A stretch of DNA of 64,000 nucleotides from Streptomyces zingiberis (GTDB taxonomy: Bacteria; Actinomycetota; Actinomycetes; Streptomycetales; Streptomycetaceae): positions 1-64,000 of the forward strand of contig NZ_JAATEN010000017.1 in NCBI RefSeq assembly GCF_012034935.1. Direction: 5' to 3'. The notes under the pieces were generated by a model that was not told the origin of the DNA, searched no databases, and was given only the letters and a program-made list of their open reading frames with translations. Every line of letters starts with the position of its first letter. The first letter of the stretch is position 1. Below, piece by piece: positions 18,214 to 27,085 of the stretch. Both the position numbers and the translations under genes were made by a program.

Positions 18214-18469
18214 CGAGGTACGGGCCCCGGTTCGCTGGACTGTGGTGGACGCGCGCGCTCCGCGGGGAGCCGGGCGCGTCTCGGACGGCCCACCACACTA
18301 ACGGCTCGGAGCGGGCGTCAGACCCGGCCGCCCGTACAGCAGTCCGCCTCCCACGCCGGTGCGGGGGAGGCGGTGACGAGATCCGTGCGGGGATCTGCGG
18401 GGGTCTGTAGGGATATGCAAGGGGGTATGTGGCGGCGGGTACGGAGAACGCGGAGGAGACGTCCGGTCT

Positions 18470-18733
18470 TCACACCGCGGCCTTCTTCAGCCGCCTGCGC
18501 TCGCGCTCGGAGAGCCCGCCCCAGATGCCGAACCGCTCGTCGTTGGCGAGAGCGTATTCGAGGCACTCCGAACGCACCTCGCAGGCGAGGCAGACCTTCT
18601 TCGCCTCACGGGTGGAACCGCCCTTTTCCGGGAAGAAGGACTCGGGATCGGTCTGGGCGCAGAGTGCGCGCTCCTGCCATCCGAGCTCCTCGTCCGCCTC
18701 CTCGACCAGCAGTTGCTGGAACAGCTCGGTCAT
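18470..18733 (-). CDS. whiB: WhiB developmental transcription regulator
   Basis: An 87-residue protein almost identical to Streptomyces WhiB, the Wbl-family [4Fe-4S] protein that partners WhiA to trigger sporulation septation. Cluster cysteines are C25, C48, C51 and C57 (C-x22-C-x2-C-x5-C). The G(V/I)WGG turn is at 69-73. The basic C-terminus SERERRRLKKAAV supplies the DNA-contact region. It corresponds to M. tuberculosis whiB2, with the same neighbours (fbiA/fbiB, DUF3499). The upstream region contains a clear promoter. Expression in Streptomyces is under developmental control (BldD repression is known for the family member, not seen here). Confidence 0.97.
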   Translation of the reverse strand: MTELFQQLLVEEADEELGWQERALCAQTDPESFFPEKGGSTREAKKVCLACEVRSECLEYALANDERFGIWGGLSERERRRLKKAAV

Positions 18734-18770
18734 GTGCGCCCCTGTCTGTCTTTACGTCCCCGTGATGCTG

Positions 18771-18786
18771 CCGTTACCGATAACGG
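18771..18786. promoter_or_regulatory. Inverted repeat in the whiB leader
   Basis: CCGTTA-CCGA-TAACGG, a perfect 6-bp inverted repeat with a 4-base spacer, lies between the whiB promoter and its ATG. It could be an operator or a short RNA hairpin. No specific binder is known to me. Confidence 0.4.
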
Positions 18787-18804
18787 CCGAACGACACGAG
18801 TGAA

Positions 18805-18834
18805 ATTACAAGTGTGCCGATCCGAGCCAGTCAA
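18805..18834 (-). promoter_or_regulatory. Putative whiB promoter
   Basis: On the minus strand TTGACT (18834-18829) and TGTAAT (18810-18805) are separated by 18 bases, a good vegetative-type promoter. Predicted transcription start lies roughly 60 bases upstream of the whiB ATG. Confidence 0.5.
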
Positions 18835-19696
18835 GCCGGGATCTGCTATTGGGCCCCTTATTCACTCTGGGGAACCAAGCCTGCCCGTAAAGTGTTCAAA
18901 TCGTCCTAAAACATGACGTCGCACCTGACCCAACTCCGGTCCACCCCCTCGGTGACGGAGACGCCCGCAGGTGCCCGCGCCGTTCCACCCCACGCCCGCG
19001 AGCGGGAGAACGGTCACGCTCCGATCACGGATGCGCAACGCCGCTCGTCGGGCGACTGCTCCGCCGTGTGTCCCGATCGGAAGCGCACAAACCTTTCACC
19101 GTTCTCTGGTGTGTCGCGGTTCCAAGATCACAAACTCCCCACGGTTCACCACTCTCCGCCCCCTCCGCCGCCGCACCGCACCGCGGCTCCCCGTGCCGCA
19201 CCGCACCGCGGCTCCCCGTCACCCGGCGGTCCGGCCCGGACCCCGCCGGGCCCGTGTCCGGCCCACGGCCCCGCGCGTCCGTGGCCCCGTGGTCCCCGCT
19301 CACCCGTCCGCCGGCCGCGGCCGCCTGCGCCGGACGAGGTGACGCGCCGCCGAAAGGGTGCCGGCTCGTTTGACAAGCGACGAGCCGAGCGGGTCTGCTG
19401 GTCCCATGCCACTGACGCCCGCGCTGTCCCGGACCGGCTCCCGCCTCGCGTGCGGTGACGCTCTCCGCTGTGGACCCGGCTTCCCGTGTGGCTGTTGTGG
19501 CGCTCGCCGCGGCTGTCGCTGTTCCTGCCGCTGACCGACCCGCCGTCCCCGGCCGGGCCTCCGCGCCCTCCTCTCGCGGCGCCTTCCTTCTCTTTCTCTC
19601 TCTTATCGCTCTCCTCCTCTTTCCTATCGCTCTGCCTCCTCCCCCTTCTTCGCCGACGCCCCGGCCCGGGCGTCCCAGGCCCAGGAACCCACACGC
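18835..19696. other. Long noncoding region between whiB and cysteine dioxygenase
   Basis: About 860 bases without a convincing gene. Open frames exist but their translations are Arg/Pro/Ser-rich shadow-like sequences without third-position bias. The first 300 bases are relatively AT-rich (for example 18851-18920) and may hold further whiB regulatory sites. Around 19560-19660 lies a strikingly pyrimidine-rich tract on the plus strand, just upstream of the dioxygenase. Confidence 0.5.
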
Positions 19697-20335
19697 ATGA
19701 ACAGCGACACGAACAGCAGCGCCACGAGCGGCGACGCGACCGGCATGACCGGCGCCGTGCCCGGTGCCCTGACCGGCCCCGTGCTCAGCGACATCCAGAT
19801 CGGCGGGGACCCGCTCGCCTCCCCCCACCTGCTGCCGCCCGCCCGCCGCCACCCCGCCACCGTCGCGGAGTTCGCCGGGCTCGCCCACGCGATCGCCGCC
19901 GACCGCGGCTCCTGGGCGCCCCTCGTCCGGTACGACCCGGTCAGCCGCTGGTACCACCGGCTGCGCACCGGGCCCGGTTACGAGGTGTGGCTGCTCAGCT
20001 GGCTGCCCGGGCAGGGCACCGGGGCCCACGACCACGGACCCTCCTCCGGCGTCCTGACCGTGCTGGAGGGCGGGCTGACCGAGCACTCCGGGACGGCGCG
20101 GCGCGTCCTCGGCGCGGGCGCGCAGCGCGTGGTCGCGCCGGGCCGGGCCCACGAGGTCGTCAACGACGCGCTCGTTCCCGCCGTCAGCCTGCACATCTAC
20201 TTCCCGGGGCTGACGGAGATGCCGATGCACGCCGGCGCCCGGGGCGACGCCGCCGTGCTCTCCGGCGTCCCGGTGTGCCGCGCCGCGACCGGCACGGGCC
20301 GGGGTTCCGGCGGCCGGGCCGTGGGCCGCGCCTGA
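19697..20335 (+). CDS. Cysteine dioxygenase family (cupin thiol dioxygenase)
   Basis: A 212-residue cupin protein of the bacterial cysteine dioxygenase family, which oxidises L-cysteine to cysteine sulfinate using non-haem Fe(II) and O2. The 3-His iron site is visible as H111 and H113 in GAHDHGPSSG and a third His in VSLHIYFPG. Length is slightly above the usual 180-200 because of a Thr/Ser/Gly-rich N-terminal extension and a Gly/Arg tail. The ATG at 19697 follows a C/U-rich leader with little ribosome-site character. A related thiol (such as 3-mercaptopropionate) as substrate cannot be excluded. Confidence 0.85.
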   Translation: MNSDTNSSATSGDATGMTGAVPGALTGPVLSDIQIGGDPLASPHLLPPARRHPATVAEFAGLAHAIAADRGSWAPLVRYDPVSRWYHRLRTGPGYEVWLLSWLPGQGTGAHDHGPSSGVLTVLEGGLTEHSGTARRVLGAGAQRVVAPGRAHEVVNDALVPAVSLHIYFPGLTEMPMHAGARGDAAVLSGVPVCRAATGTGRGSGGRAVGRA

Positions 20336-20409
20336 CGGCGCCGCCGGGAGGCGCCCCGTCCCACCCCACCGGTCCGTGGCGGCCGCCGGCCGGCTGACAC
20401 ACTGAACCC

Positions 20410-21393
20410 ATGCGCATTGTGGTTCTGGCCGGGGGGATCGGCGGCGCCCGCTTCCTCCGCGGTCTCAAGGCGGCGAGCCCCGGCTCCGACATCACCGTCA
20501 TCGGCAACACCGGTGACGACATCCACCTGTTCGGGCTGAAGGTGTGCCCGGACCTGGACACCGTGATGTACACGCTCGGCGGCGGCATCCACGAGGGGCA
20601 GGGGTGGGGCCGAGCCGACGAGACCTTCGCGGTCAAGGAGGAACTCGCCGCGTACGGCGTGGGGCCCGAGTGGTTCGGCCTCGGTGACCGGGACTTCGCC
20701 ACCCACATCGTCCGCACCCAGATGATCGCGGCGGGCTATCCGCTCAGCGCCGTCACCGAGGCGCTGTGCGCGCGCTGGCAGCCGGGGGTGCGGCTGCTGC
20801 CGATGACCGACGACCGGGTCGAGACCCATGTGCTGATCGACGACCCGGAGGCCGCCCCCGGCGCGGACGGGCAGAGCGGGCGCCGGGCCGTGCACTTCCA
20901 GGAGTACTGGGTGCGGCACCGGGCCGCCGTGCCCGCGCACGCCGTCGTGCCCGTCGGCGCCGACCAGGCCAAGCCGGCGCCCGGGGTGCTGGAGGCCGTG
21001 GCGGCGGCCGACGTCGTGCTCTTCCCGCCGTCCAACCCCGTGGTCAGCGTCGGCACGATCCTCGCCGTCCCCGGCATCCGGGAGGCCATCGCCGACGCGG
21101 GGGTGCCGGTGGTCGGCCTCTCCCCCGTCATCGGCGGCGCCCCGGTGCGGGGCATGGCCGACAAGGTGCTGGCCGCGGTGGGCGTGGAGTCCACGGCCGC
21201 GGCCGTCGCCCGCTTCTACGGCTCGGGGCTGCTCGACGGCTGGCTGGTGGACAGCTCCGACGCGGGGACGGCCGGGGAGGTGGAGGCGGCGGGCATCCGC
21301 TGCCGCGCGGTGCCACTGCTGATGACGGACGTGGCGGCCACGGCCGCCATGGCCCGCGAGGCGCTGGCCCTGGCCGAGGAGGTGCGCGCGTGA
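20410..21393 (+). CDS. fbiA: 2-phospho-L-lactate (phosphoenolpyruvate) transferase, F420 biosynthesis
   Basis: A 327-residue CofD/FbiA enzyme that joins the deazaflavin Fo to the activated three-carbon phosphate moiety (from lactyl- or enolpyruvyl-diphospho-guanosine), making F420-0 or its dehydro form. The N-terminal AGGIGGARFLRGL loop, NTGDDIHLFGL and YTLGGGIHEGQGWGR are hallmark motifs that bind the substrate and metal. The stop codon overlaps the fbiB start as GTGA, giving translational coupling. The same pair follows whiB2 in mycobacteria (Rv3261-Rv3262). fbiC and fbiD are not in this window. Confidence 0.95.
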   Translation: MRIVVLAGGIGGARFLRGLKAASPGSDITVIGNTGDDIHLFGLKVCPDLDTVMYTLGGGIHEGQGWGRADETFAVKEELAAYGVGPEWFGLGDRDFATHIVRTQMIAAGYPLSAVTEALCARWQPGVRLLPMTDDRVETHVLIDDPEAAPGADGQSGRRAVHFQEYWVRHRAAVPAHAVVPVGADQAKPAPGVLEAVAAADVVLFPPSNPVVSVGTILAVPGIREAIADAGVPVVGLSPVIGGAPVRGMADKVLAAVGVESTAAAVARFYGSGLLDGWLVDSSDAGTAGEVEAAGIRCRAVPLLMTDVAATAAMAREALALAEEVRA

Positions 21394-22871
21394 GCGGGCC
21401 CACCCCGGATCTCCCGGCCCCCGCCGGCTCCGTCGTCCCCGCCGCTCCCGCCGGCTCCGTCGCGCCCGCCGTGCCCGGCTACCAGGTGTGGGCGCTGCCG
21501 GGGCTGCCGGAGGTACGGCCCGGGGACGACCTGGTGAAACTGATCGCCGGGGCCGCCGGTGCGCCGGGGCTGCCGGGCCTCGCCGACGGGGACGTCGTCC
21601 TCGTGACGTCGAAGATCGTCTCCAAGGCGGAGGGCCGGGCCGTCCGGGCCGCCGGCCGGGAGGAGGCCATCGACGCGGAGACCGTGCGCGTGGTGGCGCG
21701 CCGCGGCCGGCTGCGGATCACCGAGACCCGGCACGGGCTGGTGATGGCCGCCGCCGGCGTCGACGCCTCGAACACCCCCGCCGGGACGGTGCTGTTGCTC
21801 CCCGAGGACCCGGACGCCTCCGCGCGGGCGATCCGGGACGGGCTGCGCGAGGCCCTGGGGGTCACCGTCGGCGTCCTGGTCACGGACACCTTCGGGCGGC
21901 CCTGGCGCAGCGGGCTGACGGACGTCGCCATCGGGGCGGCGGGCGTACGGGTCCTGGACGACCTGCGCGGCGGCGTGGACGCGCACGGCAACGGCCTGAC
22001 CGCGACGGTCACCGCGACCGCCGACGAACTGGCCGCCGCCGGCGACCTGGTGAAGGGGAAGACGGGCGGGCTGCCGGTGGCCGTCGTCCGCGGCCTGCCC
22101 CACGTCGTGATACCAGCCATACCGGGGAACGGGCCGGACACGGCCCGCCCGGAGCGGGGGACGGACGGCGATGACGGGACGGGCGGCGGGGACGCGAACG
22201 GCGCCGCGGCCGACCCCGGCGCCCGCGCCCTGGTGCGCGACGCCGCGGACGACATGTTCCGGCTGGGCACCTCCGAGGCGGTACGGGAGGCGGTGACGCT
22301 GCGCCGCACCGTCCGTGAGTTCACCTCCGAGCCGGTGGACAGCGCCGCGGTGCGCCGGGCGGTCGCGGCGGCCGTCACCGCGCCCGCGCCGCACCACACC
22401 ACCCCCTGGCGGTTCGTGCTGCTGGAGTCGGCGGAGGCCCGCACCCGCCTGCTCGACGCCATGCGCGCGGCCTGGATCGCGGATCTGCGCGGGGACGGGC
22501 TCTCCGAGGAGGCCGTCGAACGGCGGGTCCGGCGCGGGAACGTGCTGCGCGACGCCCCGTATCTGGTGGTGCCCTGCCTGGTCATGGACGGGGCGCACCG
22601 CTACCCGGACGAACGGCGGCGGACGGCCGAGCGGGAGATGTTCACGGTGGCGGCCGGCGCCGGGGTGCAGAACCTCCTGGTGGCGCTGGCCGGGGAGCGG
22701 CTGGGCTCGGCCTGGGTGTCCTCCACCATGTTCTGCCGGGACACCGTCCGGACGGTGCTCGGGCTGGCAGCCGGCTGGGACCCGATGGGAGCGGTGGCGG
22801 TCGGCCACCCGGCGGCCCCGCCCCGGGAGCGGCCCGCGCGGGACGCCGGGGACTTCGTGGTGGTGCGCTGA
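21390..22871 (+). CDS. fbiB: Coenzyme F420-0:L-glutamate ligase, two-domain FbiB
   Basis: A 493-residue bifunctional protein. Residues about 30-270 are the CofE-like gamma-glutamyl ligase (DVVLVTSKIVSKAEGR; VLVTDTFGRPWRSGLTDVAIG), which adds poly-gamma-glutamate to F420-0. Residues about 300-493 are a nitroreductase-like FMN domain (RRTVREFTSEPVD) that reduces dehydro-F420-0. A Gly/Asp-rich linker separates them. GTG at 21390 overlaps the fbiA stop by four bases and has GAGGAGG upstream. An Ala/Pro-rich N-terminal leader of about 25 residues precedes the ligase fold. Confidence 0.95.
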   Translation: MSGPTPDLPAPAGSVVPAAPAGSVAPAVPGYQVWALPGLPEVRPGDDLVKLIAGAAGAPGLPGLADGDVVLVTSKIVSKAEGRAVRAAGREEAIDAETVRVVARRGRLRITETRHGLVMAAAGVDASNTPAGTVLLLPEDPDASARAIRDGLREALGVTVGVLVTDTFGRPWRSGLTDVAIGAAGVRVLDDLRGGVDAHGNGLTATVTATADELAAAGDLVKGKTGGLPVAVVRGLPHVVIPAIPGNGPDTARPERGTDGDDGTGGGDANGAAADPGARALVRDAADDMFRLGTSEAVREAVTLRRTVREFTSEPVDSAAVRRAVAAAVTAPAPHHTTPWRFVLLESAEARTRLLDAMRAAWIADLRGDGLSEEAVERRVRRGNVLRDAPYLVVPCLVMDGAHRYPDERRRTAEREMFTVAAGAGVQNLLVALAGERLGSAWVSSTMFCRDTVRTVLGLAAGWDPMGAVAVGHPAAPPRERPARDAGDFVVVR

Positions 22872-22910
22872 GGCCGGGGCCAGGGCCGGGACCGGGACCG
22901 GCGGCGGCGC

Positions 22911-23876
22911 TCAGAGGCGCCGGATGTCGCCGACCGGGAAGCGGGGCGCGCGGCGGGGCGGCACGCGCCCGCTGAGCAGGATCAGCCGGCAGGCGCGGTG
23001 GCGCTGTCCCGCGTAGGGGGCGAGGAGTTCCAGCATCCCCGCGTCGTCGGTGCCCCGGGCGCCGGTCAGGGCGTAACCGACGGTCCCGGGCAGATGGAGG
23101 TCGCCGACGGTGACGGCGTCCGCCGCGCCGTTGGAGCGCTGCAACACCTCGGCGGCCGTCCAGGGGCCGATGCCCGGGATCAGCCGCAGCCGCGCCGAGG
23201 CGGCCGGGAGGTCCATGGCGGCGGCCTCCTCCAGCCGGCGCGCGACCCGGGCGGCGCGGACCACCGTCGCGGAGCGCTTTCCGTCGACCCCGGCCGTGTG
23301 CCACTCCCAGGAGGGCAGCAGCGCCCAGCCGCGGGCGTCCGGCATGACGCGCATCCGCAGCTGCTCCGCGCCCGGCGCCGGCTCGCCGTGCCGGAGCAGC
23401 AGCAGCCGCCAGGCGCGGTACGCCTCGTCCGAGGTGACCTTCTGCTCCAGGACCGAGGGGACCAGGGACTCCAGGACCAGACCGGTACGGGCCAGCCGGA
23501 GCCCGGGGTTCCGCCGGTGGGCCTCGTGGACCAGGCGGTGGCGCGGGGTGAACCGCTCGGGCTCGTCCCCGGCGCCGCAGAGCGCGGGCACCCCGTCGAG
23601 CAGCCACTCGGCGCCCGGCCCCCAGGCCCGCGCCTCGATCTCGCCGGAGCCCGACCGCGCCAGCCGCAGCGTGCCCGGCCCGGCGGGGGTACGGCTGGCC
23701 CGCCAGATCGCGCCGTCGGGCGTGGTACGGAACGCCGGGTCGCCGGGGCCCCGGCGCAGGACGCCCACGGTGCGCGCGACGTCCAGCGGCCACGGCGGCG
23801 TCCAGCGCCGGACGCGGGGCGCGGCGGCGCGGGCGCCTCCGGTCCGGACCGGGGGCGCGGCGGCGGTGGGATCCAC
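22911..23876 (-). CDS. AlkA-like DNA-3-methyladenine glycosylase (HhH-GPD)
   Basis: A 321-residue protein of the AlkA/HhH-GPD superfamily, excising alkylated purines in base-excision repair. The helix-hairpin-helix LIPGIGPWTAAEVLQ binds DNA. The following VGDLHLPG places the catalytic Asp at about 259. The N-terminal 80 residues resemble the AlkA beta-domain (WRASRTPAGPGTLRL). No methyltransferase or Ada domain is attached. GTG at 23876 has GAGGAAG about 10 bases upstream. It converges on fbiB with a 39-base gap, and the pair order is common in Streptomyces. Confidence 0.85.
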   Translation of the reverse strand: MDPTAAAPPVRTGGARAAAPRVRRWTPPWPLDVARTVGVLRRGPGDPAFRTTPDGAIWRASRTPAGPGTLRLARSGSGEIEARAWGPGAEWLLDGVPALCGAGDEPERFTPRHRLVHEAHRRNPGLRLARTGLVLESLVPSVLEQKVTSDEAYRAWRLLLLRHGEPAPGAEQLRMRVMPDARGWALLPSWEWHTAGVDGKRSATVVRAARVARRLEEAAAMDLPAASARLRLIPGIGPWTAAEVLQRSNGAADAVTVGDLHLPGTVGYALTGARGTDDAGMLELLAPYAGQRHRACRLILLSGRVPPRRAPRFPVGDIRRL

Positions 23877-24140
23877 GGGACGGGCACTTCCTCATGGGGC
23901 GGGGGCTCGTGGGGCGGGGCTCATGGGCCGGGAGCCCACGAGGGGGATGGTGCCCCCCGAGGGTAAGCGCCGCGTCCGTCCACGCGGGCGGCCGGGTCCG
24001 GAGGGTCACCGCTCACGGAACGGCGCCCCCGCCGGGCACGGGGCCGGCGGGGGTGTCACCGCGCGAGGCCGTCGGGCGCGCGCCCGGGCCGCCCCTGGCC
24101 GCCCCGTCACCGGCCGTGGGAGCGGAAGGTCAGCGGCGGG

Positions 24141-25223
24141 TCACTGGTCGGAGGAGAAGCGGATACCGGCGGCGGGGATGTGGGTGTCGCACCAGACCCG
24201 TACCCCGTCGCGGAGTTCGTTGTCCGCGCCGACCGTCGCGCCGTCCCCGACGACCGCGTCGTGCAGCAGCGTGCGGGGGCCGACGACCGCCCGCGCGCCG
24301 ACCAGCGAGTCCGTGATCCGGGCACCCTCGCCGATGACTGCGCCCTCCAGGACGGTGCTGCCGTCGACGCTGGCCCCGGCGCCGACCCGGGCTCCCGCGC
24401 CGATGACCGTGCCACCGGTGAGCTTGGCGTCCGGCGCGACCTCCGCCCCGTCCAGGACGAGCCGGTCCCCGCAGGCGCCGGGGACGGCCGGGGACGGGGC
24501 GCGCCCCAGCACGAGGTCGGCGGAGCCGCGCACGAAGGCGCGCGGGGTGCCGAGGTCGAGCCAGTAGGTGGAGTCGACCATGCCGTGCAGATGCGCCCCG
24601 GCCTCCAGCAGACCGGGGAAGGTCTCCCGCTCCACGGAGACGGGCCGTCCCTCCGGGATGGAGTCGATCACCGAGCGGGCGAAGACGTAGGCGCCCGCGT
24701 TGATCTGGTCGGTGACGATCTCCTCGGGGGTCTGCGGCTTCTCCAGGAACGCCGTCACCCGGCCGTCCCCGTCGGTGGGCACCAGGCCGAAGGCGCGCGG
24801 GTCCTCGACCCTCGTCAGGTGGAGGGTGACATCGGCGCCGGCCGTGGTGTGGGTGTCCACCAGGGCGCGGATGTCCAGGCCGGTGAGGATGTCCCCGTTG
24901 AAGATCAGCACGGGTTCGTCCGGCCCCGAGCGGAGACGGGAGGCGACGTTCCGTATCGCGCCACCGGTGCCCAGGGGGTCGGTCTCGGTGACGTACTCCA
25001 GGTGCAGGCCGAGATCCGACCCGTCGCCGAAGTACGGCTCGAACACCTCGGCGAGGTACGAGGTGGCGAGCACCACGTGGTCCACACCGGCCGCGCGGGC
25101 CCGGGCGAGCTGGTGGCTGAGGAACGGGACGCCGGCCGCCGGGACCATGGGTTTGGGCGTACGCACCGTGAGCGGGCGCAGCCGGGTTCCCTTGCCGCCG
25201 ACCAGGAGGATCGCTTCAGTCAC
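24141..25223 (-). CDS. manC: NDP-sugar pyrophosphorylase, probable GDP-mannose (mannose-1-P guanylyltransferase) type
   Basis: A 360-residue nucleotidyltransferase that activates a sugar-1-phosphate. The N-terminal Rossmann-like domain begins ILLVGGKGTRLRPLT with PKPMVPAAG, the classic G-x-G-TRL and K-P signature. NGDILTG holds the metal Asp, and FLEKP follows. The C-terminal part (about 235-345) is a left-handed beta-helix of hexapeptide repeats (VIGAGARVGAGASVDG, VIGEGARI). Homologues in this location in actinobacteria (Rv3264c; the Streptomyces equivalent) are taken as GDP-mannose pyrophosphorylases, and manA/manB nearby support that. Sugar specificity cannot be proven from sequence. The start is GTG at 25223. 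Confidence 0.85.
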   Translation of the reverse strand: MTEAILLVGGKGTRLRPLTVRTPKPMVPAAGVPFLSHQLARARAAGVDHVVLATSYLAEVFEPYFGDGSDLGLHLEYVTETDPLGTGGAIRNVASRLRSGPDEPVLIFNGDILTGLDIRALVDTHTTAGADVTLHLTRVEDPRAFGLVPTDGDGRVTAFLEKPQTPEEIVTDQINAGAYVFARSVIDSIPEGRPVSVERETFPGLLEAGAHLHGMVDSTYWLDLGTPRAFVRGSADLVLGRAPSPAVPGACGDRLVLDGAEVAPDAKLTGGTVIGAGARVGAGASVDGSTVLEGAVIGEGARITDSLVGARAVVGPRTLLHDAVVGDGATVGADNELRDGVRVWCDTHIPAAGIRFSSDQ

Positions 25224-25295
25224 CGTTGTCTTCTCTGCTTCCTGCCAGGGCCGGTGGGTGGGGACGGCCGCCAGTCTATGCAGCCGCCCGGGACG

Positions 25296-26870
25296 TCAGC
25301 GGCCCTGGAGCCGCGCCGCGAGCGCCCGGATGGCGGGGAGCCGGGCGTAGAGCCGCTGTCCGGGGCAGGCGGTGGAGAACCCGTCCCGGTGACCGGAGAC
25401 GACGTGGAGCGTCACCCGGGTTCCCCTCCGGAAGTTCCCGTTGCCCTCGGAGATCCGCGCCCCGCGGGCCGCCGGGTTCCTGCCGTACAGGCCGAGCTTC
25501 CAGGCCGTGAGCTTGGCGACGGCCTGCTGTGCGGCGGCGGAGGGCCCCGCGGAGTCGAAGGTGCCGAGCACGGCGATGCCCATGCTGTTGTGGTTGAAGC
25601 CGAGGGTGTGGGCCCCCTGGACGGGCCGGGTCACCCCGCCGGCGCGGCCCTCGTAGATGGTGCCGCACTTGTCGACGGCGAAGTTGTACCCGAGGTCACG
25701 CCACTTCAGGGAGATGACGTGGTAGCGGTAGATGCCGCGCAGCACGGCGGGGGCCTGGGCGCAGGTGTAACCGTTGCCGGTGGCGCTGTGGTGGACGAAC
25801 GCGGTCCGCACCGTGGTGGTGTAGCGGAACTGCCGTTCGCGCCAGCTCTCGTCGGCTCCCCAGCCGCGGCGGATGACGATGCCGGGGCGCGGGCCGACGC
25901 GGCGGCTCGCGGCGGAAGCGCCGGTCGTGCCGGCCGCGCCGGCCGCGCCGGCGGTTTGGGTCGCGCCGCTCGTTTCGGCCGCGCGGCGCGAGCCGGCGGA
26001 GTCCGCCGCCACTCCGGACGCCTGAGCCGCGTGAGCCGCGTGAGCCGTCCGAGGTGCCTGAGCTGCCTGAGGTGCGTGAGCCGCCTCGGTGGTCGCCGCC
26101 CGGTCCAGGGGCGGGATCCGGGTGGAGCCGGGGGCCGCGAGGGCCGCGTTCGCCCGGGCGCTCTGCCGCTCGGCGCGCTGCCGCTCCGTACGTTGCCGTT
26201 CCGTACCCTGCCGCTCCGCACCCTGCCGCTCGGTGGCGGCCGTGCCGCCCGGGCGGCGGGACGGCGCCGGCCCCTGCCCGGGGTCGACCAGTTCCAGCCG
26301 CAATCCCGGCGGGAGCGCGCGGGGCGCCCGCTGCGTGGTCCGTTCCGGCAGGACGCGCGCCTGCACGCCGTCGCTCTCGCCGACCCAGAGCGGGGCGGTG
26401 CCGCCGCGCGGTCCCGCACCGGCGGACCCACCCGTTCCGGCTGTCCCGGGGGTGCCGCCGGGTGACGGGTCCGGGGCGTACTCGGAGGCGTCCGGCGCGT
26501 CCTCGGGGTGGGCGGCGAGGTCGCGCCAGCCGCTCCACTCCCCCGAGGCGGTGGAGCGGGTCCGTACCTGGACCCGACCGTGGAGGCCGGCGGCGGCGCC
26601 GGTCCAGACAGCACCCACCAGGGAGTACGGGCGGACGGTCCGCGGCGGGAGGGTCCGCACGGCGGGACCGGCGGACCGGGCGACCGGGGCGGCCAGCGGC
26701 AGCGACTGGGTGGAGCCGGGCCGCTGCGGCGTGGGCGCGGCCCGCTCACGCGGCGCCGGGGGTGCGGCGGCCGCCGCACCGGCGGGCAGGACCAGGGGGA
26801 GCGCGAGGGCGGCCGCGGCGGCCCCGGCGACGGAGGCGAGGACGGCACGGGAGCGGCGCGAGGACACCAC
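25296..26870 (-). CDS. Secreted peptidoglycan recognition protein (PGRP) / N-acetylmuramoyl-L-alanine amidase
   Basis: A 524-residue exported protein. SSRRSRAVLAS followed by an Ala/Leu-rich core looks like a Tat signal ending near AGAAAAA. The middle carries Ala/Arg/Gln/Thr-rich low-complexity sequence with repeats such as RQGAERQGTERQ. The C-terminal 200 residues are a type 2 amidase/PGRP domain: RRGWGADESW, VHHSATG and GFNHNSMGIAVLG, with SGHRDGFSTACPG giving the Zn-binding His and Cys that cut amide bonds in peptidoglycan. Start: the frame is open to 26924 (GTG), but those codons lack third-position G/C bias and contain many T endings. AAGGG lies 4-7 bases before tandem GTGs at 26870 and 26867, so one of these is chosen. 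Confidence 0.85.
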   Translation of the reverse strand: MVSSRRSRAVLASVAGAAAAALALPLVLPAGAAAAAPPAPRERAAPTPQRPGSTQSLPLAAPVARSAGPAVRTLPPRTVRPYSLVGAVWTGAAAGLHGRVQVRTRSTASGEWSGWRDLAAHPEDAPDASEYAPDPSPGGTPGTAGTGGSAGAGPRGGTAPLWVGESDGVQARVLPERTTQRAPRALPPGLRLELVDPGQGPAPSRRPGGTAATERQGAERQGTERQRTERQRAERQSARANAALAAPGSTRIPPLDRAATTEAAHAPQAAQAPRTAHAAHAAQASGVAADSAGSRRAAETSGATQTAGAAGAAGTTGASAASRRVGPRPGIVIRRGWGADESWRERQFRYTTTVRTAFVHHSATGNGYTCAQAPAVLRGIYRYHVISLKWRDLGYNFAVDKCGTIYEGRAGGVTRPVQGAHTLGFNHNSMGIAVLGTFDSAGPSAAAQQAVAKLTAWKLGLYGRNPAARGARISEGNGNFRRGTRVTLHVVSGHRDGFSTACPGQRLYARLPAIRALAARLQGR

Positions 26871-27085
26871 GCCACCCTTATCACTCATACCAGTCATATT
26901 GTTCATATCGGCCATGCTGGCCACAACGGCTACATCTGTCTATTCGTAAGGTGACCCTCCGTCGACACGGTGCCGTCCCGGGCCATCCGTCCGGGTCACG
27001 CGCTCCCTCCGCCCCTCCCTCCGGATCATCCGGCCGGTGAACGCGGCCAGTTGTACGGCCCAGGTGGCCGCGTACGCTTGCCCGG

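Noticed and set aside
16369..18765. 798-codon plus-strand open frame
   Set aside because: Antisense to the glycosyltransferase and whiB, whose motifs are unambiguous.
18913..19458. 181-codon frame between whiB and cysteine dioxygenase
   Set aside because: No third-position bias in its first half, low-complexity Pro/Arg in the second, and no ribosome site.
26871..26924. N-terminal extension of the PGRP protein from GTG 26924
   Set aside because: Many T-ending codons and repeated Met/Asn codons. The good ribosome site lies at 26875-26879, before the tandem GTGs.
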